DNA of 64,000 nucleotides from Ignavibacteriales bacterium UBA1304 (lineage in GTDB: Bacteria; Bacteroidota; Ignavibacteria; Ignavibacteriales; Ignavibacteriaceae): contig DBTY01000035.1 in assembly GCA_002307295.1 (NCBI GenBank), positions 14,259 to 78,258 of the forward strand, in the 5' to 3' direction. The position numbers and the translations under genes were made by a program. This document shows positions 25,415-34,762 of the stretch, piece by piece. A model generated the notes under the pieces. It did not search any database and was not told the origin of the DNA. It saw nothing but the letters and a program-made list of their open reading frames with translations. Position 1 is the stretch's first letter, and every line of letters starts with the position of its first letter.

Positions 25415-28385
25415 AAGCTTTCAGTCCTGATATTTCTCGACCTTCGGCTTGTTTTTTTAATAAAGGCGTTAAATCTTCCATCAAAGCAAGTTCCCGTTTA
25501 GTGCGTTCTTTCCAACCCAGGTCAAAAGGAGCAAAAAGTTCACTTAATTTATCTGCATCAAAAATCATTCGGCTGATGATGCTATCCGTAAATTGTTGCA
25601 ATGCTGATAGCTCCAAACCATTTTTCTGTGCAATGGTGGTTAATTCTTTAGCAATTTTTTCTGCTTTAAAATGTTGGTAGCCGTCTTTTATTTCATGTTC
25701 ATTTAAGCCCTTGCCAACTTCCAAAGTTTCGATGTAGCCAATAATATCTTCCCGTTCCTCCATCAGGTTGGCGGTAGAACCCAACACGCCAATCAATTGG
25801 TCGCGGGTCATTTTTTGCTTTTTCGGGGCGCCCTGAGTGTATTTGGCAATCAGGTTCATTATATAGTCGTAATCAATCACCGCAGAAGAAAACAGCACAA
25901 ATTCAAAATCAAGCTGCTGAACGTTTTCAGGCGCTTTGTCCCCCTCTTTTTGCTGGACTTCCTTGAGTCGCTTTGCAATTTCCAGATAAGAACTGCGGAA
26001 GGAACGCAATTGTTCTTCGGGCATCAGCTCTTCAATTTTTGTTTTTTGTTCTTCGTTCAGGTCGGTATATTGGTCAAGCTGCGTTTTCAGCCGTTGCACT
26101 TCTTTAAAGCGGTTTATAAACTCCACACGTGCAGCATCGCCTTTGATGTTATAAACTTCCTGTGGTTCCGCCACAACGTTTTTTGATTCCATCCATTTTC
26201 CCATGGCTTTTACAGCTTCTGCATATTTTCCCATCACTTTAGGCGCAGGGTCAACCAACCAGATTTCTTTGGCTCGTCCGGTATCTTCTCCGCTGAATAG
26301 GGCAATGGCTTTGTCCACTTTGGTTTGCTGCTGCCTGAAATCAAGTATGTTTCCGTAAGGTTTAATTGTAACCTCTGTGCCTGTGGAGTGTAAGGTTCTG
26401 TTAGTGCGACTAAATGCCTGAATAAGCCCGTGATATCTCAGATTTTTATCAACATACAAAGTATTTAGGTATTTCGAATCAAAACCTGTGAGCAGCATAT
26501 CCACCACAATTGTAATGTCAATTTTGTTTTTGTGAGGGTAATCGGCATTGCTGTACTTTTGAAATTTTATGCGCTGTTGAACATCCTGATAATACAAATC
26601 AAACTCGTTGATGCTATGATTGCTTCCGTATTGCTTGTTGTAATCGGCAATAATGGATTGCAGGGCTTTCTTCTTTTTTTCGGGTTCAACTTTGTTGTCC
26701 TCTTTTTCCTGCAGCAAATCTTCCTGCAACTGCTGAACATCTTTATTTCCTTCTGCGGGCGGAGAAAATACACAAGCAATGTTTAAAGGAAGATAGGTTT
26801 CATCTGTTATGATTTTTTTAGTCTGTATGTTTTTGAATAGTTCGTAGTATTCAATAGCATCATTGATTGAAGCTGTTGCCATTATAGCGTTAAAGCATTT
26901 ACAATGCGTAGCTGCATCGTGTTTTTTGATGATGGCATTGGCTACTGCCGCTTTATGTTCTTTGCTGCCTATTGTTATTTTTTTTTCGGGCTTGAAATAG
27001 TCAATGTGAAAACGCAAAACATTTTTATCTTCTATAGCATGAGTAATCGTATAGGCATGCAGTTGTTTTTGAAAAATGTCTTTGGTAGTTAAATAAGAAC
27101 CAATAGTTCCGTCAATTTGTTTGTAAGCGGCATTATCGTCAAATATCGGTGTGCCTGTAAACCCAAATAGTTGTGCATTCGGGAAAAATTCTTTTATAGC
27201 TTTATGATTTTCACCAAACTGTGAACGGTGGCACTCATCAAAAATGAAAATAATTCGTTTATTGCTCAACGGTTGCAATCGTTCTTTGTAGTTATTCTTG
27301 TTGCTTGGGTCTAAAGCTAGTCCTAGTTTTTGAATAGTAGTAACAATTACTTTGTTTGCGTAATCGTCAGAAAGCATTCGCCTTACAAGTGTTTCCGTGT
27401 TGGTGTTTTCTTCAACGCAGCCTTCCTGAAATTTATTAAATTCCTCACGGGTTTGTCGGTCAAGGTCTTTGCGGTCAACTACAAACAAACATTTTTCTAT
27501 GTCTGGATTGTCTTTGAGTAATGTAGATGCTTTGAATGATGTAAGCGTTTTCCCGCTTCCTGTTGTGTGCCAAATGTAGCCGTTCCCTCTGTTTTGGTGA
27601 ATGCAGTCAACAATAGCTTTTACTGCATAAATCTGGTAAGGCCGCATTACCAGCAATTTTTGTTCGCTTGCAACCAAAACCATGTATCTGCTTATCATTT
27701 GCCCCAATGTACATTTACTTAAAAACTTTTCGGAAAAGGCATCTATGTGAGTGATTTTTTTATTGTCCTCACTTGCTAATTGGTAAATTGGCAAAAACTG
27801 TTCATCAGCATTAAAACTGAAATGAGTATTGTTGTTATTTGCAAAATAGTAGGTATTGGCACGGTTGCTCACAATAAACAACTGCATGAAACAAAGCAAT
27901 GAATTGGTATAGCCGTTTCCCGAGTCGCTTTTATAGTCCACAATTTGCTGCATGGCTCTGCGTGGGCTCACTTCTAAATTTTTCAATTCAATTTGGACTA
28001 CAGGAATTCCGTTAATCAGCAAAATCACGTCATAGCGATGATGGCTGTTTTCGGTGTTTATTCTAAGTTGATGTATAACTTCAAATTCATTTTTGCACCA
28101 GTCTTTGATGTTCACCAATGTGTAATGCAAAGGTGTCCCATCCTCACGCATAAAAGTATTGATCTCTCTTAAGCGTTTTGATGAAGCAAAAACGTCAGCA
28201 TTTATAATTTCGTCTCTTAATCGTGCAAATTCAGAATCTGTCAAATTCACCCGATTAAGCGTTTGAAACCTGTCACGGAAATTCTTTTCGAGCGAATCCT
28301 TGTCCCGTATGTCCGGCCTGTAACTGTATTTCAGGTCAGTCAACTTGGTTATTAAACTATCTTCTATTTGTGTTTCTTTAATCAT
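25407..28385 (-). CDS. hsdR: Type I restriction-modification system, restriction subunit
   Basis: The motor and nuclease subunit, 992 residues. The N-terminal PD-(D/E)XK nuclease shows Asp119 and the QIELKN strand (Glu133, Lys135). The SF2 translocase follows with Walker A TTGSGKT (275-281), the DECH box (383-386), FGFTGTPIF and a second RecA domain with QAFSRTNRT. A long helical C-terminal part should dock onto the methyltransferase core. All catalytic residues are present, so it should be active. It is the first gene of the operon, overlapping hsdS by 8 bases. Codon choice looks different from flanking host genes, consistent with transfer. Confidence 0.95.
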   Translation of the reverse strand: MIKETQIEDSLITKLTDLKYSYRPDIRDKDSLEKNFRDRFQTLNRVNLTDSEFARLRDEIINADVFASSKRLREINTFMREDGTPLHYTLVNIKDWCKNEFEVIHQLRINTENSHHRYDVILLINGIPVVQIELKNLEVSPRRAMQQIVDYKSDSGNGYTNSLLCFMQLFIVSNRANTYYFANNNNTHFSFNADEQFLPIYQLASEDNKKITHIDAFSEKFLSKCTLGQMISRYMVLVASEQKLLVMRPYQIYAVKAIVDCIHQNRGNGYIWHTTGSGKTLTSFKASTLLKDNPDIEKCLFVVDRKDLDRQTREEFNKFQEGCVEENTNTETLVRRMLSDDYANKVIVTTIQKLGLALDPSNKNNYKERLQPLSNKRIIFIFDECHRSQFGENHKAIKEFFPNAQLFGFTGTPIFDDNAAYKQIDGTIGSYLTTKDIFQKQLHAYTITHAIEDKNVLRFHIDYFKPEKKITIGSKEHKAAVANAIIKKHDAATHCKCFNAIMATASINDAIEYYELFKNIQTKKIITDETYLPLNIACVFSPPAEGNKDVQQLQEDLLQEKEDNKVEPEKKKKALQSIIADYNKQYGSNHSINEFDLYYQDVQQRIKFQKYSNADYPHKNKIDITIVVDMLLTGFDSKYLNTLYVDKNLRYHGLIQAFSRTNRTLHSTGTEVTIKPYGNILDFRQQQTKVDKAIALFSGEDTGRAKEIWLVDPAPKVMGKYAEAVKAMGKWMESKNVVAEPQEVYNIKGDAARVEFINRFKEVQRLKTQLDQYTDLNEEQKTKIEELMPEEQLRSFRSSYLEIAKRLKEVQQKEGDKAPENVQQLDFEFVLFSSAVIDYDYIMNLIAKYTQGAPKKQKMTRDQLIGVLGSTANLMEEREDIIGYIETLEVGKGLNEHEIKDGYQHFKAEKIAKELTTIAQKNGLELSALQQFTDSIISRMIFDADKLSELFAPFDLGWKERTKRELALMEDLTPLLKKQAEGREISGLKAYE

Positions 28386-28704
28386 TAAATTTTTGTTTCA
28401 AATTTACACTTTTACCGTTGATAATCTGTAAATGTCTTTACCAAATGAAGGCTCTATTGGCTGCTAAGCGGTCGCCCGTGCGTTGGGGCAGCCAAATATG
28501 CCTGAATGTGCGTTGGGTTTCCATTATCTTTGTCTTTATTCAGCAAAAATTCTTTTATCATTTTGTAGTCTGTTTATGTCTTTTTACAATGAACCCCTAA
28601 CAAAGCCTAAGGTAATTAATTAATAACATTTATACAAACATTGCGTTTATTCTTTAAAAAAACAACTTGTATTTAGTTTAACAAAGTCGCCTTCTTCCTG
28701 TCAG

Positions 28705-28800
28705 ATGAAAAAGGTTTTTACTGATACTCCGGCAATAAATATTATGCCGTCTATTGCAGTTGTCGCAAATTTTGCGACGCACATGAAAAATGAATTATAA
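28705..28800 (+). pseudogene. Possible relic of a RhuM-family gene
   Basis: A short frame (31 residues from ATG at 28705 to TAA) that contains AVVANFAT, a string very like the VVANFAT motif of RhuM-type proteins that often accompany type I restriction loci. It then ends in HMKNEL. No further RhuM sequence is visible. The similarity covers only ~8 residues and may be chance. Confidence 0.22.
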
Positions 28801-28825
28801 AAAAATCCCACTTACGCGGGATTTT
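28796..28825 (-). terminator. Rho-independent terminator of the acetyltransferase gene
   Basis: An 8-bp stem AAAATCCC/GGGATTTT (28802-28809 and 28818-28825) with an 8-base loop, followed on the minus strand by a run of seven T. Confidence 0.8.
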
Positions 28826-28861
28826 AAATTTGGGTTATAACTTTATTTTATAAAAAGGTTA

Positions 28862-29992
28862 TTAATAAACCAGAGTCTTGATATAACTGCGTCTTCTTTT
28901 GTGCTGGCGGGCGTCCATGCCTTTCCATTGTCCCTGGACTTTAACGTTTGTTTCAAGTTCGCGGTTTGTCTCTACTAAAGTAATATTATTTTTAATATAT
29001 ATCTTATTAATCTCATTTATTAAAAGCGCGTTAACGCCTTTATCCTGCATATCCGGGTCAACGCTTACTAAATAAAGGTCGGCCATATTATTATGCTTCA
29101 TCGCTTTTAATACGGGAATAAATCCAAATGGGAATAAACGGCCTCTGTTTTTTTGCACCGCTTTTGATAACGAAGGCATCGTAATTCCAAATGCTACAAC
29201 TTTATTATTGCCGTCTACCACTACAGGAACAAAATCTGGTCTTATAAAACCAAAATACTCTTTTATATAAAGGTCAATTTGTTTATCGGTCAATTGCACA
29301 AAGCCGTAAAGGTCTTTGTAAGCGCGGTTAATCAAATAAAATATTTCTTTGCCATAAGGCAAAAGTTCTTTGGCTTTTTTAACGTGCAGTACTCTAAGAT
29401 TATATTTTTTGCTTACTATAGCTGCTATGCGGTCGACTTTTTCAAGAAGCTGTTTTGGGGGTTTAACCTGAAACTCAATCCAGTCGACGTCTTTTTTATA
29501 ACCAAGTTTTTCTATATGAGTTACGTAGTAAGGATAATTATAGATAGCGCCAAAAGTGCTTAACTCCTCATAACCTTCAATAAGCATCCCTTCCGGATCA
29601 AAATCGGTAAACCCTAACGGTCCATGGATTTTTTCAATCTTGTTTTCCTTCGCCCAGTTTTCAGCCGTATTAAACAAAGCTTTTGACACTTCGTAGTCGT
29701 CTATAAAATCCAAATAAAAAAAACGGGCGTAATTATTTTTCCAGGCTTCAATGTAGCGATGATTAATAATGCCGCCAATTCTTCCAACAACAACGCCGTC
29801 TTTATATGCAAGCCAGAGTTTAACGTCGCAAAAATCGTAAGCGGGATTTTTATCTTTATTCAGGACTTTATTTTCGTCTAATAACATTGGAGGCACCCAA
29901 TAGTCGTTTCCCTTGTAAAGGGAAAAAGGGAACAAAATAAATTTCTTTAGTTCTTTTGGAGTTGTAACTTCTTTTATTGTTATAGACGCCAT
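28862..29992 (-). CDS. GNAT-like N-acetyltransferase family protein
   Basis: A 376-residue cytosolic protein of a family common in Bacteroidota and Ignavibacteria. The N-terminal half has LWLAYKDGVVVGRIGGIINHRY and IHGPLGFTDFDPEGMLIEGYEE, and the C-terminal half has ADLYLVSVDPDMQDKGVNALLINEI. The last resembles the acetyl-CoA-binding strand and helix of GNAT folds. The double length suggests two GNAT-like halves. The substrate is unknown. It is monocistronic on the minus strand with its own terminator. Confidence 0.7.
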   Translation of the reverse strand: MASITIKEVTTPKELKKFILFPFSLYKGNDYWVPPMLLDENKVLNKDKNPAYDFCDVKLWLAYKDGVVVGRIGGIINHRYIEAWKNNYARFFYLDFIDDYEVSKALFNTAENWAKENKIEKIHGPLGFTDFDPEGMLIEGYEELSTFGAIYNYPYYVTHIEKLGYKKDVDWIEFQVKPPKQLLEKVDRIAAIVSKKYNLRVLHVKKAKELLPYGKEIFYLINRAYKDLYGFVQLTDKQIDLYIKEYFGFIRPDFVPVVVDGNNKVVAFGITMPSLSKAVQKNRGRLFPFGFIPVLKAMKHNNMADLYLVSVDPDMQDKGVNALLINEINKIYIKNNITLVETNRELETNVKVQGQWKGMDARQHKRRRSYIKTLVY

Positions 29993-30286
29993 ACTATTCC
30001 GCTATTTTGTGATTGATAATCGAAAAATTAATCGAAAATATTTAATTAGAAATTTAAACAATTATATTCAAATAAACGGATTATTTATTTTTATGTTGCA
30101 ACAAAATTTGGCATGATGGATAACTGCCCATAAATTAACTAAACGAAGGGGATTTGTAATTCTATTTGTGTTAATTATATTTTTTATTATTTTTACTTAA
30201 TAAAAATGCCTGCATGTTTTAAATCAGTCCGGCTATAATAATTAAATTGTATTTTAAGTAAACTACTTTATTTCACCTCAAGAATA
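29993..30286. other. Divergent intergenic region upstream of pyrK
   Basis: A 294-base AT-rich spacer between the leftward acetyltransferase gene and the rightward pyrK-pyrD-folC operon. It presumably holds both promoters. No clear promoter boxes, riboswitch-like structure or small gene are recognised. Confidence 0.5.
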
Positions 30287-31048
30287 ATGTTTAACAAAAA
30301 TTCCTCAGTAGAAGAAATAATAAATCTGAACGGCAGCGTTTATCTGATAAAAATATATTCTCCAGAAATTGCAAAACAGATAAAACCCGGTCAGTTCTTA
30401 AATGTAAAAGTATCGGATTCGTTAGCTCCTCTGTTACGCAGGCCATTCAGCGTATCAAATGTAGAGGGCGATTATCTTTTCCTTATGGTTAATTTGCTTG
30501 GCGAGGGAACAAAAATTCTAACGTCAAAAAAGAAAGGCGATCCGCTTGATATTCTGGGCCCGCTTGGCAACGGATTTAATCTTGACGGCGACTATGAGCT
30601 TGCCGTATTTGCCGCAGGCGGAATAGGAGAAGCTCCTTTTCCGTTTGTCTATAAAACAATTAAAGGCGCAAAAGAAATTATTAGTTTCATAGGCGGAAAA
30701 ACCGCTAAGGAAGTAGTAGAGTACGGAATAGAAAATCCATATATTTCCACAGACGACGGGTCGTTAGGATTTAAAGGCAACGTAGTGCAGCTGATGGAAC
30801 AGAAAAAAGAATTATTATCCTCAAAAAAAATTAAAATATTTGCGTGCGGACCTACGCCAATGCTAAAAGCGGTTCAGGGCTTTGCCGCAAAGAATAATTA
30901 CGAATGCGAAATATCGACTGAAAGCGCAATGGCGTGCGGCTTCGGCATCTGCCAGGGCTGCGCAATAGCTTCTGCGCATCAAAGCGAAAAATATTTGTTA
31001 GTCTGTAAAGACGGTCCTGTTTTTAACGCAAAGGATGTTGTATTATGA
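30287..31048 (+). CDS. pyrK: Dihydroorotate dehydrogenase electron-transfer subunit
   Basis: FAD and [2Fe-2S] subunit of class 1B dihydroorotate dehydrogenase, passing electrons from PyrD to NAD+. In 253 residues it shows the FAD-binding RRPFSV (51-56), the GPLGNGF loop, the NAD-site FAAGGIGEAP, FACGPTPML, and four cluster cysteines at 217, 222, 225 and 240. It overlaps pyrD by 4 bases (ATGA), as expected for a stable 1:1 complex. Confidence 0.95.
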   Translation: MFNKNSSVEEIINLNGSVYLIKIYSPEIAKQIKPGQFLNVKVSDSLAPLLRRPFSVSNVEGDYLFLMVNLLGEGTKILTSKKKGDPLDILGPLGNGFNLDGDYELAVFAAGGIGEAPFPFVYKTIKGAKEIISFIGGKTAKEVVEYGIENPYISTDDGSLGFKGNVVQLMEQKKELLSSKKIKIFACGPTPMLKAVQGFAAKNNYECEISTESAMACGFGICQGCAIASAHQSEKYLLVCKDGPVFNAKDVVL

Positions 31049-31962
31049 AGGGTATTGACTTAAGCGTAAAAATTGGTAAATTAACATTAAAGAATCCAAT
31101 TCTTCTTGCATCGGGAACAGTAGGTTACGGAAACGAAATTTCAGAGTTTATCGATCTTGAAAAAATAGGCGGGATAGTAACAAAATCGTTAAGTCTAAAA
31201 CCCCGCAAAGGGAATCCTCCACAGAGAATTACAGAAACCGCTTCAGGAATGCTTAACGCAATTGGGCTGGCTAATGTTGGGGTTGAAGTTTTCTTAAAAG
31301 AAAAAATCCCTTTTCTGAAAAAAATTAACGCTCCGCTTATCTGTAATATTGCCGCAAGCTCGGTAGAAGAATATGTGGAGTGCACAAGAATACTTACTAC
31401 TGAAGACTGGATAAAAGCGTTTGAAATAAACGTATCGTGCCCTAACGTAAAAGAAGGCGGTCTTGAGTTTGGGAACAATTTATCCGCCGTAGGGAAAATT
31501 ACAAGCAGCGTAAAAGCTGTTACTGATAAACCGGTTATTATTAAATTGTCGCCAAACGTTTCAAGAATTTCGGACTTTGCAAAGGTTGTGAAGGAAGAGG
31601 GAGGCGACGCGGTTTCGGCAATAAATACTTTAGTTGGAACAGCATTTAATATATGGACGCGCAAGCCGAAAATTTACAATATTACCGGCGGGCTTTCGGG
31701 TCCAGCAATTAAACCTGTCGCGCTTGCAAAAGTTTTAGAGATCAGCAGAAACGTGGACATCCCAATTATAGGAATTGGCGGCATAACAAAGTGGGAAGAC
31801 GTTATTGAATTTATGATATGCGGCGCTTACGCAGTAGAAATAGGCACGGTTAATTTTATTAATCCGCGAGCCGCAATAGAGATGTCCGAAGGAATAGAAA
31901 AATACTGCGAACAAGCTGGAATAACGGAAATAAAAAAGATAACAGGGTCGTATCAAATTTAA
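31045..31962 (+). CDS. pyrD: Dihydroorotate dehydrogenase, class 1B catalytic subunit
   Basis: FMN enzyme that oxidises dihydroorotate to orotate in pyrimidine synthesis. The 305 residues contain NPILLASGTVGYG, the catalytic-base Cys132 in EINVSCPNVKEGG, IIKLSPNV, SAINTLVG, GLSGPAIKPVAL and GIGGITKWEDVIEF. Cys rather than Ser as base plus the adjacent pyrK place it in class 1B. It is translationally coupled to pyrK by a 4-base overlap. Confidence 0.96.
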   Translation: MKGIDLSVKIGKLTLKNPILLASGTVGYGNEISEFIDLEKIGGIVTKSLSLKPRKGNPPQRITETASGMLNAIGLANVGVEVFLKEKIPFLKKINAPLICNIAASSVEEYVECTRILTTEDWIKAFEINVSCPNVKEGGLEFGNNLSAVGKITSSVKAVTDKPVIIKLSPNVSRISDFAKVVKEEGGDAVSAINTLVGTAFNIWTRKPKIYNITGGLSGPAIKPVALAKVLEISRNVDIPIIGIGGITKWEDVIEFMICGAYAVEIGTVNFINPRAAIEMSEGIEKYCEQAGITEIKKITGSYQI

Positions 31963-31965
31963 TTT

Positions 31966-33231
31966 ATGCAGATAAAAGAAGCGTTAGAAAAACTTTTTTC
32001 ACTTCACCAGTTTGGGGTTAAGCTCGGTCTTGAAAATACAATTAATTTTTTAGACGTTTTGGGCTCTCCTCAAAATAATCTGAAGACATTTCATATTGCC
32101 GGTTCAAACGGCAAAGGGAGCGTTTCATCCTTTATTGCAAGCGTTCTTATGGAAAAAGGTTACAAGGTCGGTTTGTACACTTCGCCTCATTTTGTAAGAT
32201 TTAACGAGAGAGTTAAAATTAACAATTTACAAATTGGCGACGAATACATAGCTGATTTTTTTACGGAATATTTTGATTATATAATTGCAAATGGGCTTAC
32301 TTTTTTTGAAGTTACTACTGCAATTGCATTTAAATATTTTGCAGAGCAAAAAGTTGATTACGCAGTTATAGAAACCGGATTGGGCGGACGGCTCGATTCG
32401 ACAAACGTAATTGCTCCAATTGCTTCCTGTATTACTTCAATTAGTTTAGAACATACAAAAATTTTGGGAGACACTCTGGCTAAAATTGCCGCTGAAAAGG
32501 CGGGCATAATAAAACCGGGTTCTAAAGTTTTTATTGGCCGTCTTTCTGAAGAAGCAAAACATGTAATAGAAAAAAAATGTATAGACTTGTCGGTTCCGTT
32601 ATTTGAAATAGCCGATTATACTTCAGCTAATAATGATACGGTTACTTTTGCAGACGGCGATATCAATATAGACGATCTTTATTCTCCTTTGCAGGGCGAG
32701 CATCAAAAGTATAATGCGGCTCTTGCAGTTTTAACTCTTGTAGAAAGCATGAAGATTAACGATACGAAGTTATTACTACGCGGACTGCAAAACGTTTTAA
32801 AGAATACTGGATTAGAAGGACGATACGAGAACTATTTTACTAAGCCGCGCGTTATATTAGAATCGGCGCATAATATAGAGGGGGTAGAAGTATTTTTAAA
32901 AGAATTTATGCGGGAAGAAAAAAGCTTCCGGAAAAAGACGCTGCTGTTTGGGGTGATGAGAGATAAATCTTTAGAAGGAATGATAAAAAAATTAGCCGTC
33001 GCTTTTGATAAAATAGTAGTAACGGAAATTGAATACGAGCGCTGCGCGCGCATTGCAGAGCTTATGCCGTTGATGTCAAAGTTGGGAATAGACGCTGAAT
33101 CAACGCTTGAACCTGATGTTTATATAAATGAATTTATAAAAAAGGCGGGCTCCGAAGACTGCCTTGTAGTGTTAGGAAGCATGTATGTATTGGGCGAAAT
33201 TAAAACCCGATTTTCAAAACAAAATGCTTGA
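31966..33231 (+). CDS. folC: Folylpolyglutamate synthase / dihydrofolate synthase
   Basis: ATP-dependent Mur-ligase-family enzyme that adds glutamate to (dihydro)pteroate and folates. In 421 residues the ATP loop GSNGKGSV (46-53) follows FHIAGSNGK, and the family signatures YTSPHFVRFNERVKIN, ETGLGGRLDSTN and SLEHTKILGDTLAKIAAEKAGIIK are present; the C-terminal domain has LESAHNIEGV and LFGVMRDK. It starts 3 bases after pyrD. The rho promoter -35 box overlaps its stop codon. Confidence 0.94.
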   Translation: MQIKEALEKLFSLHQFGVKLGLENTINFLDVLGSPQNNLKTFHIAGSNGKGSVSSFIASVLMEKGYKVGLYTSPHFVRFNERVKINNLQIGDEYIADFFTEYFDYIIANGLTFFEVTTAIAFKYFAEQKVDYAVIETGLGGRLDSTNVIAPIASCITSISLEHTKILGDTLAKIAAEKAGIIKPGSKVFIGRLSEEAKHVIEKKCIDLSVPLFEIADYTSANNDTVTFADGDINIDDLYSPLQGEHQKYNAALAVLTLVESMKINDTKLLLRGLQNVLKNTGLEGRYENYFTKPRVILESAHNIEGVEVFLKEFMREEKSFRKKTLLFGVMRDKSLEGMIKKLAVAFDKIVVTEIEYERCARIAELMPLMSKLGIDAESTLEPDVYINEFIKKAGSEDCLVVLGSMYVLGEIKTRFSKQNA

Positions 33232-33256
33232 CATTTTTTTTAATATGTCTTATGTT
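33228..33256 (+). promoter_or_regulatory. Sigma70-like promoter upstream of rho
   Basis: TTGACA at 33228-33233, a 17-base spacer and TATGTT at 33251-33256. The -35 box overlaps the folC stop codon. It leaves an untranslated leader of roughly 135 bases before rho. Confidence 0.55.
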
Positions 33257-33399
33257 TCAAATGAGCCTCTTGTTCCATTCAACAAGTATCATGAAAAACA
33301 GGAAACATTAATCCTCGAAGTAACTTCGGAATAAAATCTTTGAATGAATTTCAAAAAACAAGTGAACTTATTTATAAACTTATTAATTAGGATAGAACT

Positions 33400-34653
33400 A
33401 TGCCAATGGATATTTCTGAACTCAAATCAAAAAAAATAGTGGAACTAAACGCTATTGCTAAAAGCTTAAGCATAAGCGGATACAGCGATTTGAGGAAACA
33501 AGAACTTATCTTCAAAATTCTTGAAGCCCAGACATCTAAAGACGGATTCACTTTTTCTAAAGGCGTGTTGGAAGCGCTGCCTGACGGTTATGGATTTTTA
33601 AGATCGGCAGATTATAATTACCTTCCTTCGCCGGATGATATTTATGTATCTCCTTCACAAATCAAAAAATTTAGCTTGCGCACCGGCGATTTTGTCAGCG
33701 GGCAGGTCAGGCCTCCGAAAGAAGGCGAGAGATTTTTTGCTTTGTTAAGAGTGGAAGCTGTTAACGGCGGAGACCCTGAGTCTATCAGAGAACGTACTCT
33801 ATTTGATAACTTAGTGCCTGTATATCCGACTAAGAAAATTTCTCTTGAGTCCGCTCCAGGCGAGTATTCTGTAAGAATCATGGATTTACTTTCGCCCATT
33901 GGTAAAGGACAAAGAGGCCTTATTGTTTCCCCTCCTAAAAGCGGTAAAACTATTCTTCTTCAAAAAATTGCAAACTCAATTTCAAGAAACCATCCTGAAA
34001 TTAAATTAATCATTCTTCTAATTGACGAGCGTCCTGAAGAAGTTACAGATATGGAACGCAGCGTAAAAGCCGAAGTAATAAGTTCAACTTTTGACGAGCC
34101 GCCTGAAAGACACGTTCAGGTTGCAGATATGGTTATTGAAAAAGCAAAAAGATTAGTGGAAGCAAAAACAGACGTAGTAATTTTATTAGATAGTATTACT
34201 CGTCTTGCCCGCGCCCATAATATTGTAGTGCCTCATAGCGGTAGAATATTATCAGGCGGCGTCGATTCGAATGCGCTTCATAAACCAAAAAGATTTTTTG
34301 GAGCTGCAAGAAACACTGAAGACGGCGGCAGCTTAACTATCATTGCAACGGCTCTTATTGATACCGGCAGCAGAATGGACGACGTTATCTTTGAAGAGTT
34401 TAAAGGCACGGGTAACATGGAGCTTGTTCTTAACCGCGATTTGAGCGATAGAAGAATTTTCCCTGCTATTGACGTTAACCGTTCCGGAACAAGAAGGGAA
34501 GACCTTCTGATGAAAGAAGACGATCTTGCTAAAGTCTGGATTCTTAGAAAAATATTAAGCGATTTCAACCCGATTGAAGCGATGGAGTTTTTGCTTAATA
34601 AAATACGCGGAACTAAAAATAATAAAGAATTTTTGACTAATATGAATAGCTAA
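33400..34653 (+). CDS. rho: Transcription termination factor Rho
   Basis: Hexameric RNA-dependent ATPase that ends transcription. The 417 residues include the N-terminal helix bundle ([19 protein letters not shown]), the cold-shock-like RNA-binding domain ([29 protein letters not shown]), Walker [10 protein letters not shown] (177-185), [13 protein letters not shown] and the R-loop region with [13 protein letters not shown]. No long N-terminal insertion is present, unlike many Bacteroidetes Rho proteins. The leader of ~135 bases may serve autoregulation, known for rho in other bacteria. An ATG six bases downstream is an alternative start. Confidence 0.97.
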   Translation: MPMDISELKSKKIVELNAIAKSLSISGYSDLRKQELIFKILEAQTSKDGFTFSKGVLEALPDGYGFLRSADYNYLPSPDDIYVSPSQIKKFSLRTGDFVSGQVRPPKEGERFFALLRVEAVNGGDPESIRERTLFDNLVPVYPTKKISLESAPGEYSVRIMDLLSPIGKGQRGLIVSPPKSGKTILLQKIANSISRNHPEIKLIILLIDERPEEVTDMERSVKAEVISSTFDEPPERHVQVADMVIEKAKRLVEAKTDVVILLDSITRLARAHNIVVPHSGRILSGGVDSNALHKPKRFFGAARNTEDGGSLTIIATALIDTGSRMDDVIFEEFKGTGNMELVLNRDLSDRRIFPAIDVNRSGTRREDLLMKEDDLAKVWILRKILSDFNPIEAMEFLLNKIRGTKNNKEFLTNMNS

Positions 34654-34662
34654 TAAGTTTAA

Positions 34663-34699
34663 GCCGGGGTTTTTGTGAAAAAAATCCCGGCTTTTTTTT
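34663..34699 (+). terminator. Rho-independent terminator after rho
   Basis: AAGCCGGGGTTTTT pairs with AAAAATCCCGGCTT (one extra G bulged), then eight T. Confidence 0.85.
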
Positions 34700-34762
34700 A
34701 TTCCTTATAATTTGTGTTGCAATCCTTTCGGTGAAGTCTTAATTTGCTTATTAAAAACTGCC

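Larger units (their letters stand above)
28386..28861. other. Intergenic region upstream of hsdR
   Basis: A 476-base stretch at the outer end of the restriction island. It contains a repeated GTGCGTTGGG (near 28479 and 28510), a 31-codon frame with a RhuM-like fragment (28705-28800), a 17-base palindrome (28762-28778) within that frame, and the terminator of the acetyltransferase gene (28798-28825). The hsdR promoter must lie in its left part, but no clear boxes are seen. Confidence 0.5.

Noticed and set aside
28762..28778. Perfect 17-base palindrome GTCGCAAATTTTGCGAC as a regulator operator
   Set aside because: It falls inside a short frame where the codons for VANFAT-like residues generate it, and there is no second copy at a promoter, so an operator role is not supported.
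21422..28861. Duplicate of the ssrA 3' end as an attachment site
   Set aside because: I looked for GGTTCGAGTCC or CGCCACCTCC again up to 28861 and found none.
31125..31664. 179-codon minus-strand frame opposite pyrD
   Set aside because: Antisense shadow of a clear pyrD with conserved motifs.
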